From an uncultured Cloacibacillus sp. (GTDB lineage: Bacteria; Synergistota; Synergistia; Synergistales; Synergistaceae): a DNA stretch of 57,800 bases. Positions 15,608 to 25,599 of the stretch are shown here, piece after piece. The translations under genes and the position numbers were made by a program. The notes beneath the pieces are model-generated. The model was not told where the DNA came from. It searched no databases and was given only the letters and a program-made list of their open reading frames with translations. How positions within the stretch are numbered: position 1 is the stretch's first letter; each line of letters starts with the position of its first letter. The stretch covers positions 1-57,800 of the forward strand of contig URAG01000004.1 in the NCBI GenBank assembly GCA_900545755.1, given 5' to 3'.

Positions 15608-18052
15608 TCATTCCCCATACTCATCATCGAAATCGGTCTCCGCCTCTAAATCTTCGGCATAATCACCGGAGGAAGACGACGGTGCCGCCTCTTCCATCTC
15701 ATTGTGTTTTTTCTCCCAGTTTTCTACAATTTCAGCTTCGCGCGGGAAACGCTCGCGCGCCATCTTCGCTATACGCTCAAAGACGTGCTCTTCGAAATTG
15801 ACGAGGCTGCCCTCGACGGAGGACAAAGCTTCTGTTATCTCATCTTCGTTCTTAAAACGCTCGCCGTGGTACCTCTTAGCCCTCATGTCCTCCAAGTCGC
15901 TTTGCAGATACCGGCGTTCGACGGAGAGCCGTTCATACTCCATATCACAGAAGGAAGCCATAAAGGCAGGAGCCCTCATCCGTTTCTCTTCATCGTTGAG
16001 CGTCTTCTTCGCCGCTTCGTATTCTTCTTCGATTGCTCTGTTTACAAGCTTCTCGCGCTCGGCGAGGTATTCTTCGGAAAGATGCGGATGTGTCGGTACG
16101 TCCGCAATGTTGTCTTTTATTACGGTTTCCATGAAATCCTTCTTTTCCTCCTTCAGCTTTGAGAACGGCGGACGAATCTGCGACCGAAGATGAAGCACGT
16201 TACCCTCCGGGAAGAAATATGGCGTCTGTCGTCCGTAAATGGGAGCCGTCCCGGCGGCGAAGAGAAAAAGGTCGCCGGACTCTATCCATTTCCCGTCGCG
16301 TATAAGAGCACCGGGAAGGCGTTTCGCTTCGTCCGCCGTCACGAGATCTCTCACGTGCTGAGAGAACGATATGCTTTCGTTGTTTCTCGCGAAGGCAAAC
16401 CTGTTGCCGGAGATATTCGACGAACCTACGGTTATCGTCGTCTTGCCGGCCTTTTCGCTTATCTGCTTCGCAGTCTCCTCGTCGTTCGGGGCGTAGAGAA
16501 CGTGATAATGACAGTTCGTCGATATAGTTTCATGCTGTCCGTATATATCGTACAGCTGACGGTAAGACTGGCAGACGATGAAAGCCTTTAGGCCGTATCC
16601 TCCCATCTGCGCCATAGCGGACTCAAGCACCTCTAGTTTCTTGAGCTGCGGGAACTCGTCGAGCATGAGCAGCAGCTTGTGCTTATGGCCCGAAGAGACG
16701 CCGTGTTTCGTCTCGACCATCTGCCGCGTGAGCCCTAGGACTATCTGCGTGACGAGCAGACGCAGCAGCGGCCTCACGCGCACTATGTCCGAAGGCGGCA
16801 CGACAAGATAGAGCGAGACTGGCTTTTCGGCGTTAACGAGGTCGTCAACGCGCACCGTGCTCTTCGCCGTGTTGCGGTTTATCACCTTGTCGTAAAAGAG
16901 ATTGAGCTGCGCTGAGGCCGACGATATGACGCTGCCGCGCTCTTCGTCGGGACGGTTTTTTATATCGTTCGCACAGCGGTAAACGACCGGATGGCACCAG
17001 CCGGTTATCGGATCTTCCTTGTCCAAATGGCGGTATCTCTGCATCTTCGTGAGCGCGGCCTTCGACTCGTCCTCTATTATGCTGTTTAAGACGTTCTCAA
17101 AAGTCGGCTCGTCCTTCTCGCGCCGCGCGCGGTAAAGCTCGTGAGTAATCGCGCCAGTTACAAGCGTCTTCGCGGACTCCTTCCAATGGTCGCCCTCTTC
17201 CTTGCTGTCCGGGTCCATGATTATGGAAACGATATTCTGCACGTCCGCCGTTTCTCTGTCGGTGCCTATATGTATCTCTTTGAGCGGGTTATATGTGCAG
17301 GCGCTCTCCGGATCCGTGAAGTCGAGGCGGTAGCACGGCCCGACGGCCTTGCTGCGCCAGCCGGAGGTCAGAAGCCAGTTCTCGCCTTTTATATCGAGCA
17401 CTATAGCCGATTCCGTCCAAGTCAGAAGCGTCGGTACGATGACGCCGACGCCTTTGCCCGAGCGCGTCGGCGCGACGATGATGGCGTGCTTCGGTCCTGC
17501 GTCGCGCATATAGATGATCCTGCCGTTTTCGTCGACCCAGCCCCCGAGGACGACGCCAGGATTAACCTTTTTACTTCCGCCTCTGTGCCATAGTTCCCTA
17601 CAGCGGTTGCGCAGCTTTCCACAAGCGTCGTCGGGCGGTATGAGCCCCGCGCGTATTATCTCCTGTTTCGTGGCCCAATGCGCCGACCCCAGCAGTTCGT
17701 CTATGCGTCCTCTGTTCTTCGTAAATATCCCGCCGAGCACAAAACGGGATACGACTACGTAGAGCGCGAAAGACAGGAGCAAGGCGATAGTCGCGCCGAA
17801 TATCTCGTCCGGCGAGAAGCCGTAGCTTCGTACGAGAGATATATGCGTCTTCCACCCCCAGTACAGCCGCTCGAGTCCGCGCGGCTCGGCAGCGAAATAC
17901 CGGCCCCAGAAATGCGAAAGACCGAGAGACGAAGCTGCGGCGTAGCATAAAGCGAACACCGCCTTCACAGCCCCGACGGCGGGAGGCGGGAGCGTTCGCT
18001 TCTTTGGATACGAAAATTCGCCGGACTCTATCCACGTGCGAGAACGCTTCAT
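15608..18052 (-). CDS. traG: TraG/VirD4 type IV coupling protein
   Basis: 814 residues. Two N-terminal transmembrane helices (about 26-46 and 83-107) are followed by the P-loop APTRSGKGVGVIVPTL near residue 194 and the Walker B LLLMLDEFPQL. Other family blocks are AIVLDIKGENW, FCYDP-like DPESACTYNP, ISSASAQLNLFYD and CHYHVLYAPNDEETA. The ~200-residue charged C-terminal extension, with coiled-coil potential and an acidic end, is longer than in RP4 TraG. The protein should link DNA or protein substrate to the secretion channel at the inner membrane. It lies 5 bp after trbI. Confidence 0.95.
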   Translation of the reverse strand: MKRSRTWIESGEFSYPKKRTLPPPAVGAVKAVFALCYAAASSLGLSHFWGRYFAAEPRGLERLYWGWKTHISLVRSYGFSPDEIFGATIALLLSFALYVVVSRFVLGGIFTKNRGRIDELLGSAHWATKQEIIRAGLIPPDDACGKLRNRCRELWHRGGSKKVNPGVVLGGWVDENGRIIYMRDAGPKHAIIVAPTRSGKGVGVIVPTLLTWTESAIVLDIKGENWLLTSGWRSKAVGPCYRLDFTDPESACTYNPLKEIHIGTDRETADVQNIVSIIMDPDSKEEGDHWKESAKTLVTGAITHELYRARREKDEPTFENVLNSIIEDESKAALTKMQRYRHLDKEDPITGWCHPVVYRCANDIKNRPDEERGSVISSASAQLNLFYDKVINRNTAKSTVRVDDLVNAEKPVSLYLVVPPSDIVRVRPLLRLLVTQIVLGLTRQMVETKHGVSSGHKHKLLLMLDEFPQLKKLEVLESAMAQMGGYGLKAFIVCQSYRQLYDIYGQHETISTNCHYHVLYAPNDEETAKQISEKAGKTTITVGSSNISGNRFAFARNNESISFSQHVRDLVTADEAKRLPGALIRDGKWIESGDLFLFAAGTAPIYGRQTPYFFPEGNVLHLRSQIRPPFSKLKEEKKDFMETVIKDNIADVPTHPHLSEEYLAEREKLVNRAIEEEYEAAKKTLNDEEKRMRAPAFMASFCDMEYERLSVERRYLQSDLEDMRAKRYHGERFKNEDEITEALSSVEGSLVNFEEHVFERIAKMARERFPREAEIVENWEKKHNEMEEAAPSSSSGDYAEDLEAETDFDDEYGE

Positions 18053-18057
18053 AGCCG

Positions 18058-19356
18058 TTACCGCGTCCAGGCTTCGAAGAACGGGATGTCCTTGTTCACC
18101 ACGACGTTAAACCTCGTACCGGGACGGACCAGGACTGTAGGCTTCACATTAAGCGCCTTGTCGAAATACTTGCCGCCTATCTCGCCGAGTTCGTCGGCTA
18201 CGGATTCTCCCGCGTCTCGGATATTGTCGTCGGTCTCCGGTATGTAGACAGTCTGCCCGCCTACCGAGATATACGTCCCGTCGGAACTGTTGTTGTCCGC
18301 TATAAGTTCCGGTATTATCCCGAATGCAGTCGTAAGCACTGCGGCTGTTATCATGCGCCCGTAATGTCCGTAGAATTTGTCGCGCAGCCCTCCGTATCCC
18401 TGCTTGTCGGTTCCCGCCATGCCGCCGAGGTCGATGGTGCTTCCGTCGGGATATATGAGGCGGCTCCATTTCACCTGTATGCGCTTCTGCGCGAAATCCA
18501 CGTTTGAATCGTAAATGCCGAAGAGGCGCGAACCCTGCGGGATAAGGCATACGCGCGGATCTGACCAATCGTAGACGTTTGCAGTCACCATAGCGGTAAC
18601 GTTTCCTGGAAGGTCGCTGTTTATGCCTGAGACGAGCGACGCCTGTATCACGGTGCCGGAGGGCAGAACGTAAGGAGAGACCCTCTTCTGTCTCGTAGCG
18701 TTCAAATATCCGCCCTCAGCCGGAGACTCGAAAAAACGCTCCGCGCGGCTGCGCATATCGGCCTGCACACCCTGTGTCTGCAATCTCTCAAGAAGAGAAA
18801 GGGGCTGGTAGGGCGCGCGGCTTCCGTTCCCTTCGCTTGCTGTGATTGCTGTTGAAGCTTTTACTGTCCATTCCCCCTCAGCAACAGGACGCGCGAGGAA
18901 CGCCTCGCGCTGACGTTCCACCCATTCGCGCCGCAGGGCCAGCTCTTCACGCATATACTCTTCTTCCGCGCCGCTTTCCTGCTGGGCCTCATAATCCGCA
19001 TCCACAGTCTCTTCCGGTATATAGATTTTCGGTTCTTCCGTTTCAGCCGTCTGAACTGCCGGCAGTTCCTCCGCGTTTTCTTTTAAATATAAATAAGCGT
19101 TAAGAGCCTCTCTTTGGCGGTTCTCTATCTGCGCGTTCGCGGAAGCGAGCGCCGGAATATAGTTCGTCCGGAGCTCCTTGCCGCCGTTTTTCTGTTCTTC
19201 TTCTCCGTTCGTAGAGAAAATCGCGTATACGATGAACGCCGCCGCCAAAATAGCTGAAAACGCAGCACGCTTGCCGTATGGCCGGTTCTTCTTCGGCGAC
19301 GCGCCGGCGTAATCGGGCGCTTCGGTTCCGTAGACCTTATCTTCGTTCTTCTCCAT
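18058..19356 (-). CDS. trbI: TrbI/VirB10 scaffold protein
   Basis: 432 residues. A short cytoplasmic tail, one transmembrane helix (about 31-49, AFSAILAAAFIVYAIFST) and a long charged periplasmic linker precede the C-terminal beta-barrel domain with VLPSGTVIQASLVSGINSDL, NVYDWSDPRVCLIPQGSRL, VKWSRLIYPDGSTIDLGGM and PGTRFNVVVNKDI, all typical of VirB10. It spans from inner to outer membrane and forms the core complex with TrbG. Six bp separate it from trbG. Confidence 0.94.
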   Translation of the reverse strand: MEKNEDKVYGTEAPDYAGASPKKNRPYGKRAAFSAILAAAFIVYAIFSTNGEEEQKNGGKELRTNYIPALASANAQIENRQREALNAYLYLKENAEELPAVQTAETEEPKIYIPEETVDADYEAQQESGAEEEYMREELALRREWVERQREAFLARPVAEGEWTVKASTAITASEGNGSRAPYQPLSLLERLQTQGVQADMRSRAERFFESPAEGGYLNATRQKRVSPYVLPSGTVIQASLVSGINSDLPGNVTAMVTANVYDWSDPRVCLIPQGSRLFGIYDSNVDFAQKRIQVKWSRLIYPDGSTIDLGGMAGTDKQGYGGLRDKFYGHYGRMITAAVLTTAFGIIPELIADNNSSDGTYISVGGQTVYIPETDDNIRDAGESVADELGEIGGKYFDKALNVKPTVLVRPGTRFNVVVNKDIPFFEAWTR

Positions 19357-19362
19357 GAGCCT

Positions 19363-20538
19363 CTATTTCCCCACTTCGGCGCGCTCAGCGCCGCTTCTCC
19401 GTTCGTTGAGATAATCCTCGAAGGTGTACCCGTCCTTGTTTTTCCCTTCCGCCGCAGCGCCTGCTGTGTTTCCGCCCATTGCGGAATCTATCGAGTTCAT
19501 AAGCGAGAGCGGGAACGGGTATTTCCTGCCGGACTGTGAAGGCTGAACCGCCGCTTTCTTAAGCTCTGTTTTCCGATCCTCTTTTTCCTCAGATTCGCCG
19601 CCCGACACAGCTTTCTTTCTATTTTTCTGAACGCGCGAAATCACGGCGCTTTTCGCGCCTTTGCCGCTGCCCGAGGTCAGTATCCCTTTTTCCACGACAT
19701 AATCTATTACGTAGGTGTTCCCCATAAGCCTGTAGTTGACTATCTCTTTCGACTTTCCCCGCAGCAGCATGAAGACGGGAGCTTCTGTCGAAGCGAGGGC
19801 TTCTGGAAATACTATGTAAGTCTTATGCCCGTCGTTGTAGATGCGAGTAGGAAGCCACGGAATATTTTTGTTCTTCGCCGTTACCTCGTAGCCGGCGTCT
19901 ACCGTCCCGCCTGTTTCCGGCCTTTTGTGCGGTGGAGTGAAGCCTTCGTCTTCATCGCGCGCAAGCACCCGCGCAAGGAATTTATTCCACTCCGTATCGT
20001 CGGAGTCATATGGATACGAGAAGGCTATGTGCGGAATGTGCCGCCCGGCGCTGCTCACAAGTTCCATGTGGTAGGTCCGCCTGTCTGTATGGACGACGAG
20101 GTTGGTGCTTATGTCCGGCATCGAGGGTTTTATCATTATATGGAATGTCAGTGTGTCGCCCTTGCCGGAGGTTGACGGCATTATCTGCCAGTTCACCCCG
20201 TCCCCTATAAACGGAGGATTCGTTATGACCTCTCCGCGTTCGAGCTCGACGTCGGTTATGCGCAGCGGCTTGCAGAGTATCCGCGGCACGGTTGTGCCGA
20301 AGGCGTAGACGACGGTACCGCCGCGTCCCATCTGCGGCGGAGGCGAACTTTTCCCTGACGAGTAATTCCGGTGCAGCTCATATGCCGCCTTGTCTATATC
20401 CCTCGGCGGTACGGATTCTTTTACCGTTCCGTATATCTCCTCAAATACGACCTCGTCAGCCGCCTTTTCCGCGCAGAGCGCCGGAGACTGAACGAAGAGC
20501 ATCGCTGCTACTGTGAATATCGCGGCACATCTTTTCAT
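19363..20538 (-). CDS. trbG: TrbG/VirB9 outer-membrane core-complex protein
   Basis: 391 residues from the ATG at 20538, which has AAAGGAAG upstream and opens the signal peptide MKRCAAIFTVAAMLFVQSPA; upstream in-frame codons overlap trbF and are rejected. The body carries VVYAFGTTVPRILCKPLR, DVELERGEVI, FHIMIKPSMPDISTNLVVHT, HIAFSYPYD and PTRIYNDGHKTYIVFPEAL, the VirB9/TrbG signature. The C-terminal ~100 residues are basic and low-complexity, an extension beyond the usual family length. Confidence 0.93.
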   Translation of the reverse strand: MKRCAAIFTVAAMLFVQSPALCAEKAADEVVFEEIYGTVKESVPPRDIDKAAYELHRNYSSGKSSPPPQMGRGGTVVYAFGTTVPRILCKPLRITDVELERGEVITNPPFIGDGVNWQIMPSTSGKGDTLTFHIMIKPSMPDISTNLVVHTDRRTYHMELVSSAGRHIPHIAFSYPYDSDDTEWNKFLARVLARDEDEGFTPPHKRPETGGTVDAGYEVTAKNKNIPWLPTRIYNDGHKTYIVFPEALASTEAPVFMLLRGKSKEIVNYRLMGNTYVIDYVVEKGILTSGSGKGAKSAVISRVQKNRKKAVSGGESEEKEDRKTELKKAAVQPSQSGRKYPFPLSLMNSIDSAMGGNTAGAAAEGKNKDGYTFEDYLNERRSGAERAEVGK

Positions 20539-20555
20539 CTGTATCTTCCTTTCAT

Positions 20556-21197
20556 TTAACTGTAATTCGGAGTCATCGAATACTCGACGATGTAGATACC
20601 GAGCGGGTTGCGCATTACGGAGCGCATTTCTTTCACCGGCGACGTGCCTACTGTGAAAAGTCCGCTCCACTCGGAGCTTTCCTGCGGAGTCCCGTTCTGG
20701 CTTACCGTTTCGCGCCACTGGGCGCGCCAGGTGTCTTTCGAAATCGGCAGGACGCTCAGGACTTCTACCGTCTTTGTCCGCAGCGCAGCCGTTTCCTTGA
20801 ACGGATCGTTGTCTTTATAAAACGCGTTCGTCGCGGCGAGCGCCTGCGAGCCCTCCGGGATGGAGGCGTAAACCCAGCGCATATAGTTCTTCTGCGCGTC
20901 GGAGTCGGATACTACCGTGCGCAGCCTTTCCACGAAAGTCCCCACCCTCGCTATGATTATCCGTTCGTCTATCTGTGGCAGTACTTCCGCAGGCTTCACC
21001 GCTATCTCGTATCCATGTTCGTCCACCTGGACTATGTACGGGACGACGCGGTTTTGCGAGGCGACAGCGGCAAACCCAGCAGCCAGCGCGATATTTGCGG
21101 CGAGCAGTCCGAAGGCTATGAGCCGCCACGCGTCAGCCGTCTTCTTCATGTTTCGGAAAATGTCTTTCGTGTGTTCTTTTGCTTTTAGGATATTCAT
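20556..21197 (-). CDS. trbF: TrbF/VirB8 inner-membrane assembly protein
   Basis: 213 residues. A cytoplasmic N-terminus and one transmembrane helix (about 25-46, LIAFGLLAANIALAAGFAAV) are followed by an NTF2-like periplasmic domain with VPYIVQVDEHG, FVERLRTVVSDSDAQKNYMRWVY, TWRAQWRET and NPLGIYIVEYSMTPNYS, diagnostic of TrbF. Its start overlaps the stop of trbL (ATGA), indicating translational coupling. Confidence 0.94.
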   Translation of the reverse strand: MNILKAKEHTKDIFRNMKKTADAWRLIAFGLLAANIALAAGFAAVASQNRVVPYIVQVDEHGYEIAVKPAEVLPQIDERIIIARVGTFVERLRTVVSDSDAQKNYMRWVYASIPEGSQALAATNAFYKDNDPFKETAALRTKTVEVLSVLPISKDTWRAQWRETVSQNGTPQESSEWSGLFTVGTSPVKEMRSVMRNPLGIYIVEYSMTPNYS

Positions 21198-22459
21198 GAC
21201 TTATCTCCGTCTTCGGTCTTTTCCTGAGCGTTTTCGTTCGATGGAGGCGACACCCTGCCGCCGGACGGCGCTCCTGTTATGTTGTTGTACGAAGGCTGCG
21301 CCGGACCGTCCGGAGCTTTGGGACTACCGTTGCCGCGCAGCGTCTTCATCCCAGCGCTCCTGACGAGCTGCTGCAAGCCGCCCTGGCTCCCGGCGTAGCC
21401 GCCGAGCGCCGCCCCCTTCAAGACAGAGGCGACTCCGCCTGCGCCGCCTCCGGCTGCGGAATTGCGGAAGCCGCCGAGCGCCGCTCCTCCTGCTATCCCA
21501 GCGCCTGCCGCAGCAGCGCCCGCTATCATCGCAGCCGCCCCGGCGACGCCTGGAAGCGAAGCGCCGCCCATGCCGCCTGACGCGCCGCTTACGACGCCGG
21601 AAACATAGCCGGGAAGCGTTTTGAGGCAGCCTGCGAATATGATCGCAGCGGCTGTGAGCGAGAAGGTGACGGCGAATACATTGTCGTCTGTTATCCCGTT
21701 GTCGCTCCAGTCTGCGATCGTCCGGAATATGTCGCCCCCGACGCTTGCTAAGACGTACATCACAAAAAGCTCCATACCCGCGATGAAAGCGGAGCGCAGC
21801 GCGTTTACAGCGATGTCTTTCGTATACTGGTTCCCGCCGAAACCCAGGAAGAACACCGTAACAGAGGTAGTGAGATATATGCGGCACAACGTTATCACAA
21901 TGGAAAGCGAGGCTAGCGCGAAGGACAGCAGTATGACTATCGTGCAGAGACCACCTATGATTATCGCTCCTAGTGAAGTTACTGGGGAAAATAGCGAACA
22001 GTGCTCGTTTATCTGCTTCCAAAGTATCGCGGCGACCTCGACGCCCATAGACAATATGTCGTTGAAGTTCGTCACTCCAGTGAGACTGACTCCCATGCTC
22101 TCTATACCGTCCACTATGACTCTCAGAATGTTGTCTCCCCCTGTCAGCGGCGTCGGTACGAGCAGCAGATAGAAGAAAGCTATGTGCAGCGACTGACGCG
22201 CCACGCAGGCGACGACTGACTGGAACGTCCCGGAACCGCCAAGCATTTCCATTCCTACGGCCCAGCTTATCTGGATGAGCGCAAGGAAATAGAAAAGAAG
22301 CTTTGCTCCGCCTATGAGCCTCGCCTCTATGCCGCTGTCCGTAACCGCGCTTTCAAATGAATTTATGACGGCCTGCACCGGCTCAAGGGGCGCTGCAAGC
22401 GATGGAGCCTGAAGCGCGGCCAGGCAGATAATCGCAGCTAAAGCTAAACGACGGTACAT
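21194..22459 (-). CDS. trbL: TrbL/VirB6 polytopic inner-membrane protein
   Basis: 421 residues. A signal-like N-terminus is followed by about six transmembrane segments between residues 50 and 300 (for example LLFYFLALIQISWAVGMEML and VTVFFLGFGGNQYTKDIAVN), then a Gly/Ala-rich C-terminal tail typical of TrbL. It is thought to form part of the inner-membrane channel. It starts 3 bp after trbJ ends. Confidence 0.92.
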   Translation of the reverse strand: MYRRLALAAIICLAALQAPSLAAPLEPVQAVINSFESAVTDSGIEARLIGGAKLLFYFLALIQISWAVGMEMLGGSGTFQSVVACVARQSLHIAFFYLLLVPTPLTGGDNILRVIVDGIESMGVSLTGVTNFNDILSMGVEVAAILWKQINEHCSLFSPVTSLGAIIIGGLCTIVILLSFALASLSIVITLCRIYLTTSVTVFFLGFGGNQYTKDIAVNALRSAFIAGMELFVMYVLASVGGDIFRTIADWSDNGITDDNVFAVTFSLTAAAIIFAGCLKTLPGYVSGVVSGASGGMGGASLPGVAGAAAMIAGAAAAGAGIAGGAALGGFRNSAAGGGAGGVASVLKGAALGGYAGSQGGLQQLVRSAGMKTLRGNGSPKAPDGPAQPSYNNITGAPSGGRVSPPSNENAQEKTEDGDKS

Positions 22460-22461
22460 GA

Positions 22462-23187
22462 TTATTCGCCCCGCCTCTTGTACTCGAGGCCGACGCCTCC
22501 GAGCGTTGTCTTCTGATCCCGGTAGAAACGCTCTCCCGCCTCAATCTCTTCTATCCGGCGCTGGCGCTCTTCAAGCATGAGTATCGAGAGCGTGCTCACG
22601 TCTGTGCGGGATTTGACGAGCTGTTCTATCGTCATGAGTCCTATCTCATTTTGTATCTGCTGAGCCTGCATCGGAGTTTCTGCACTGTAATTGCGCTCGT
22701 ACATCTTCTGAAGGCTGCTTATGTCGTCTTCCTGCTGCTTCGCTGTTTCTGTGACTGCGTTCGCGGCTGACTGCGCCGTGGCTTTCGAGGAATCTCGACG
22801 TTCTTCCGCCGTCGTGCCGGAGGTCTCTGATTTCTCAAATGCGTCGGAAAGCGCACGTCCGAAGTTTACCCCGTCGCGGTAGAGGCCGGTCGCGGCGTTT
22901 ACCGCGCGGGATAAGCTTTCGAACTGCCCTTCAGTGAGAGTGGTGATCCTGTCCGTCAGCCGCATTCCCTGGCGCACAAGTTCTTCTACCTGACGCACCT
23001 GATAGCTTATCTGTTTTACCTGGTTCGCCACCTGTTCGTATTCCTGCCCCAGGATATTGACAAGCTCCGTGTTGTTGGCAAGCTGCGTCATCTCAGTGGC
23101 CCCGCCCATAGGTCCGCCGCCTCCTGCAAACGAAGGAAGTGGAAGTGCTGCGAGGAATATAGAAAGGATCAGAATCCGGCGCTTCAT
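22462..23187 (-). CDS. trbJ: TrbJ/VirB5 minor pilus or mating-pair protein
   Basis: 241 residues from the ATG at 23187; GGGAG lies upstream and the start overlaps the trbE stop as ATGA. The signal peptide is MKRRILILSIFLAALPLPSF. The mature part is mostly helical with coiled-coil potential, including NILGQEYEQVANQVKQISYQ and LVRQGMRLTDRITTLTEGQF, and IEEIEAGERFYRDQKTTLGG near the end. This matches TrbJ, a periplasmic helical protein connected with pilus tip or mating-pair stabilisation. No trbK- or trbH-like lipoprotein gene is visible nearby. Confidence 0.9.
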   Translation of the reverse strand: MKRRILILSIFLAALPLPSFAGGGGPMGGATEMTQLANNTELVNILGQEYEQVANQVKQISYQVRQVEELVRQGMRLTDRITTLTEGQFESLSRAVNAATGLYRDGVNFGRALSDAFEKSETSGTTAEERRDSSKATAQSAANAVTETAKQQEDDISSLQKMYERNYSAETPMQAQQIQNEIGLMTIEQLVKSRTDVSTLSILMLEERQRRIEEIEAGERFYRDQKTTLGGVGLEYKRRGE

Positions 23188-25595
23188 ATTCTCGACTCCC
23201 TTGCGAGCTTTCGCCAATATCCGGCCCAGTCTTCCGAGCCTTTTTCTTCGAGCCAGTAGGGCGGCCACTCTTTGCCGTGTCCGGCTATAAGCTCGTCTAT
23301 ACGCTTGAGTTCGTCGGGGCCGGACGACGCAAGAAAGGCCAGCGCCACGTCGCCCAGGTCTAGGCGGAACATACGCCGTCCGTTGGGAGAGATGTAGAAA
23401 TAGTCTCTCTTGGGCGTAGAATTTGCGACTGCCGAAATCTCAGCGCTGTTTAGATGAAGCTGACGCACGTATATGTCGCGCATAGCATCGCTTTTAGCGG
23501 CGGGGTTCGGGAGCAGTATCTTGGTCGGACAGCTGTCGAAGACGCTCGAGGCTATTTCAGAGCGCGCGATGTCTTCAAGGCTCTGAGTCGCGAGTATCAC
23601 CGCGGCGTTCGCTTTTCTGAGCACCTTCAGCCACTCGCGGAGCTTTTCGGCAAAAAGCGGCGTGGAGAGCGCAACCCACGCTTCATCGACTATTATGAGA
23701 GTCGGCCTTCCGTCGGCCCTCCGCTCTATTTCGTGGAACAGGTGCAGAAACGCCGGCGTATAGACTTTCTCTCCGCGTTGCATAAGCTCGCCTATCTCAA
23801 ACGCCGTAACCTTGGAATAGGTTATCCCGCTCTCGGTACCGTCGAGATACTGCCCGTAGACGCCGCCGTGCGTGTATATTTCAAGCGCGTCTTTTACGTG
23901 CTCGTCCTGTATGTCTATGTGCAAAGCAGTCAGGGAACGTTCGCTCGCGTCGCGCGTCGCCGACTGCATGACGCGGAGCGCGCCGGCTACGATCCTGCGG
24001 CGTTCCGGCGTCATTTCTCCGCCGTTCAGCGCAACGAGAGTCTCTATAAACTCCATGGCCCATGTGACATCCGACTGCGCGGAGAGCGAGGCAAGCGGAC
24101 AAAGCGGCGGGGAATCGTCTCCTCCCAAGTTGTAAAAGACCGAGCCGTTCATCGCCGATATGAGCGGGAACATGCTGCGCCCCTTGTCGAATACGAATAT
24201 CTGAGAGCCGGGGTAACGGTCAAACTGCGCGGCGATCGCGGCGAGCAGCGTAGACTTTCCGGCCCCCGTAGGGCCGAGTATGAGAGTGTGGCCGACGTCT
24301 CCGACGTGCAGATGGAGCCTGAATGGGTTGTCGCCGTAGGCGACGGCCTGCATGAGCGCCGGCGAGCGTTCCGGGTAGAAGCGGCACGGGTTATATTTCA
24401 GCCCCGCCCACATCGAACTCAGAGATACGAAATGGCAGATGTTCAGAGAGTGGACGAGGTGCTTCCTGACGTTTTCATAGCCGTGTCCCGGCAGGCTGCC
24501 GATGAAAGCTTCTACGGCGTTGCGCCTTTCTATACGGACGCTGAAAAATATCTCTTCTATAGCGCGTTTGAAAGCGGCGGCGGTTTCGTCAAGCTCTTTC
24601 TCGGAAGCTGCGCGCAGGATCACGACTCCAGTGTAGTGCCCGAAGGATACGAGCCCTTCATTCAGGAGCTGGAGCGCGTCGTTCGCGTCGTCGGACTGGC
24701 GCTGCGCGTCTTTATCTATCTTCGTTGTCGGTTTGCCCGAGATTTGCGCAAAAAGCGGTATCGTCTTCAGAGCCCACTTGCTGTGTATCTTCGAGATATA
24801 GGAATGCGCCGCGCGGAAATCCATAGGGATAAAGCGTGTGGACCATCTGTATTCGCACCTCATGCGCCCAAGCACGTCGAGCACGGAGGGCTCCGACTGC
24901 TGCGGGAAACCGTCTATGGAAAGAACGGCGACATATTCGTCGTCTAAGATAAGAGGATCTCCTACTGTCATGTCGCGGGCAAAGAGCGCAGACAGGTTCA
25001 ACGGCGTTTCCGGCATACACATCGAACGGCGGCCCGTGACGCATAGATTGAGCATGCTCAAAAGTTTTTCGCCGTGCAGCGGCTCTATTCGGAATATTGC
25101 GGAGAGCGAGTTCATGAAGTCGCCGAAGTCGTTCTCGAAGGACTCGAGCCAAGCATCGACGGCGAAGTCCCGTTCTGCGCCGGTTCCGGTGAAGAACGCA
25201 GCTGCTTTTCTCAAAAGCGTCGATTTCTCCATGACTGGAGGTTCCCACGTAAGAAAGATATAATTTTCCGTCTCGTAGTGACTTCCGAAGTTTTTGAATT
25301 GCAGCTCACGTTCTGTATCTATTATCTTCGTGACGAGCTCGGAAAACTCGCCCTTTGGATAAGCCGTCGTCCGTACACGCACCGTCTCGAAGTGCAGCAT
25401 ATAGCCGCCTCCGAGATGTTTCAGAGCGTTGTTCGCTACGGCGGCGACGGACTGTTTTTCCTCCGCCGGAACTGCGTCCAGGTCGGCCCCTATATAACGG
25501 AAGCCAGAAAGCAGACAGCCGTCTTTCATGAGCACGACATTATCCGATATGAGCGCTTCGTAGCGTATAAGCGATTCAAACGATTCGGCGCGCAT
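23184..25595 (-). CDS. trbE: TrbE/VirB4 secretion ATPase
   Basis: 803 residues. The N-terminal VirB4 domain starts MRAESFESLIRYEALISDNV. The P-loop TLILGPTGAGKSTLLAAIAA is near residue 440 and Walker B LIIVDEAWVALS near 633, followed by VILATQSLEDIA and SCPTKILLPNP. The C-terminus ends in a conserved GKEWPPYWLEEKG stretch. It energises pilus assembly and substrate transfer at the inner membrane. It is separate from trbD (VirB3) rather than fused. Confidence 0.95.
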   Translation of the reverse strand: MRAESFESLIRYEALISDNVVLMKDGCLLSGFRYIGADLDAVPAEEKQSVAAVANNALKHLGGGYMLHFETVRVRTTAYPKGEFSELVTKIIDTERELQFKNFGSHYETENYIFLTWEPPVMEKSTLLRKAAAFFTGTGAERDFAVDAWLESFENDFGDFMNSLSAIFRIEPLHGEKLLSMLNLCVTGRRSMCMPETPLNLSALFARDMTVGDPLILDDEYVAVLSIDGFPQQSEPSVLDVLGRMRCEYRWSTRFIPMDFRAAHSYISKIHSKWALKTIPLFAQISGKPTTKIDKDAQRQSDDANDALQLLNEGLVSFGHYTGVVILRAASEKELDETAAAFKRAIEEIFFSVRIERRNAVEAFIGSLPGHGYENVRKHLVHSLNICHFVSLSSMWAGLKYNPCRFYPERSPALMQAVAYGDNPFRLHLHVGDVGHTLILGPTGAGKSTLLAAIAAQFDRYPGSQIFVFDKGRSMFPLISAMNGSVFYNLGGDDSPPLCPLASLSAQSDVTWAMEFIETLVALNGGEMTPERRRIVAGALRVMQSATRDASERSLTALHIDIQDEHVKDALEIYTHGGVYGQYLDGTESGITYSKVTAFEIGELMQRGEKVYTPAFLHLFHEIERRADGRPTLIIVDEAWVALSTPLFAEKLREWLKVLRKANAAVILATQSLEDIARSEIASSVFDSCPTKILLPNPAAKSDAMRDIYVRQLHLNSAEISAVANSTPKRDYFYISPNGRRMFRLDLGDVALAFLASSGPDELKRIDELIAGHGKEWPPYWLEEKGSEDWAGYWRKLARESRI

Positions 25596-25599
25596 TCTC

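Noticed and set aside
23454..24947. 497-codon plus-strand ORF
   Set aside because: Antisense shadow of trbE, Arg/Tyr-rich with no family signature.
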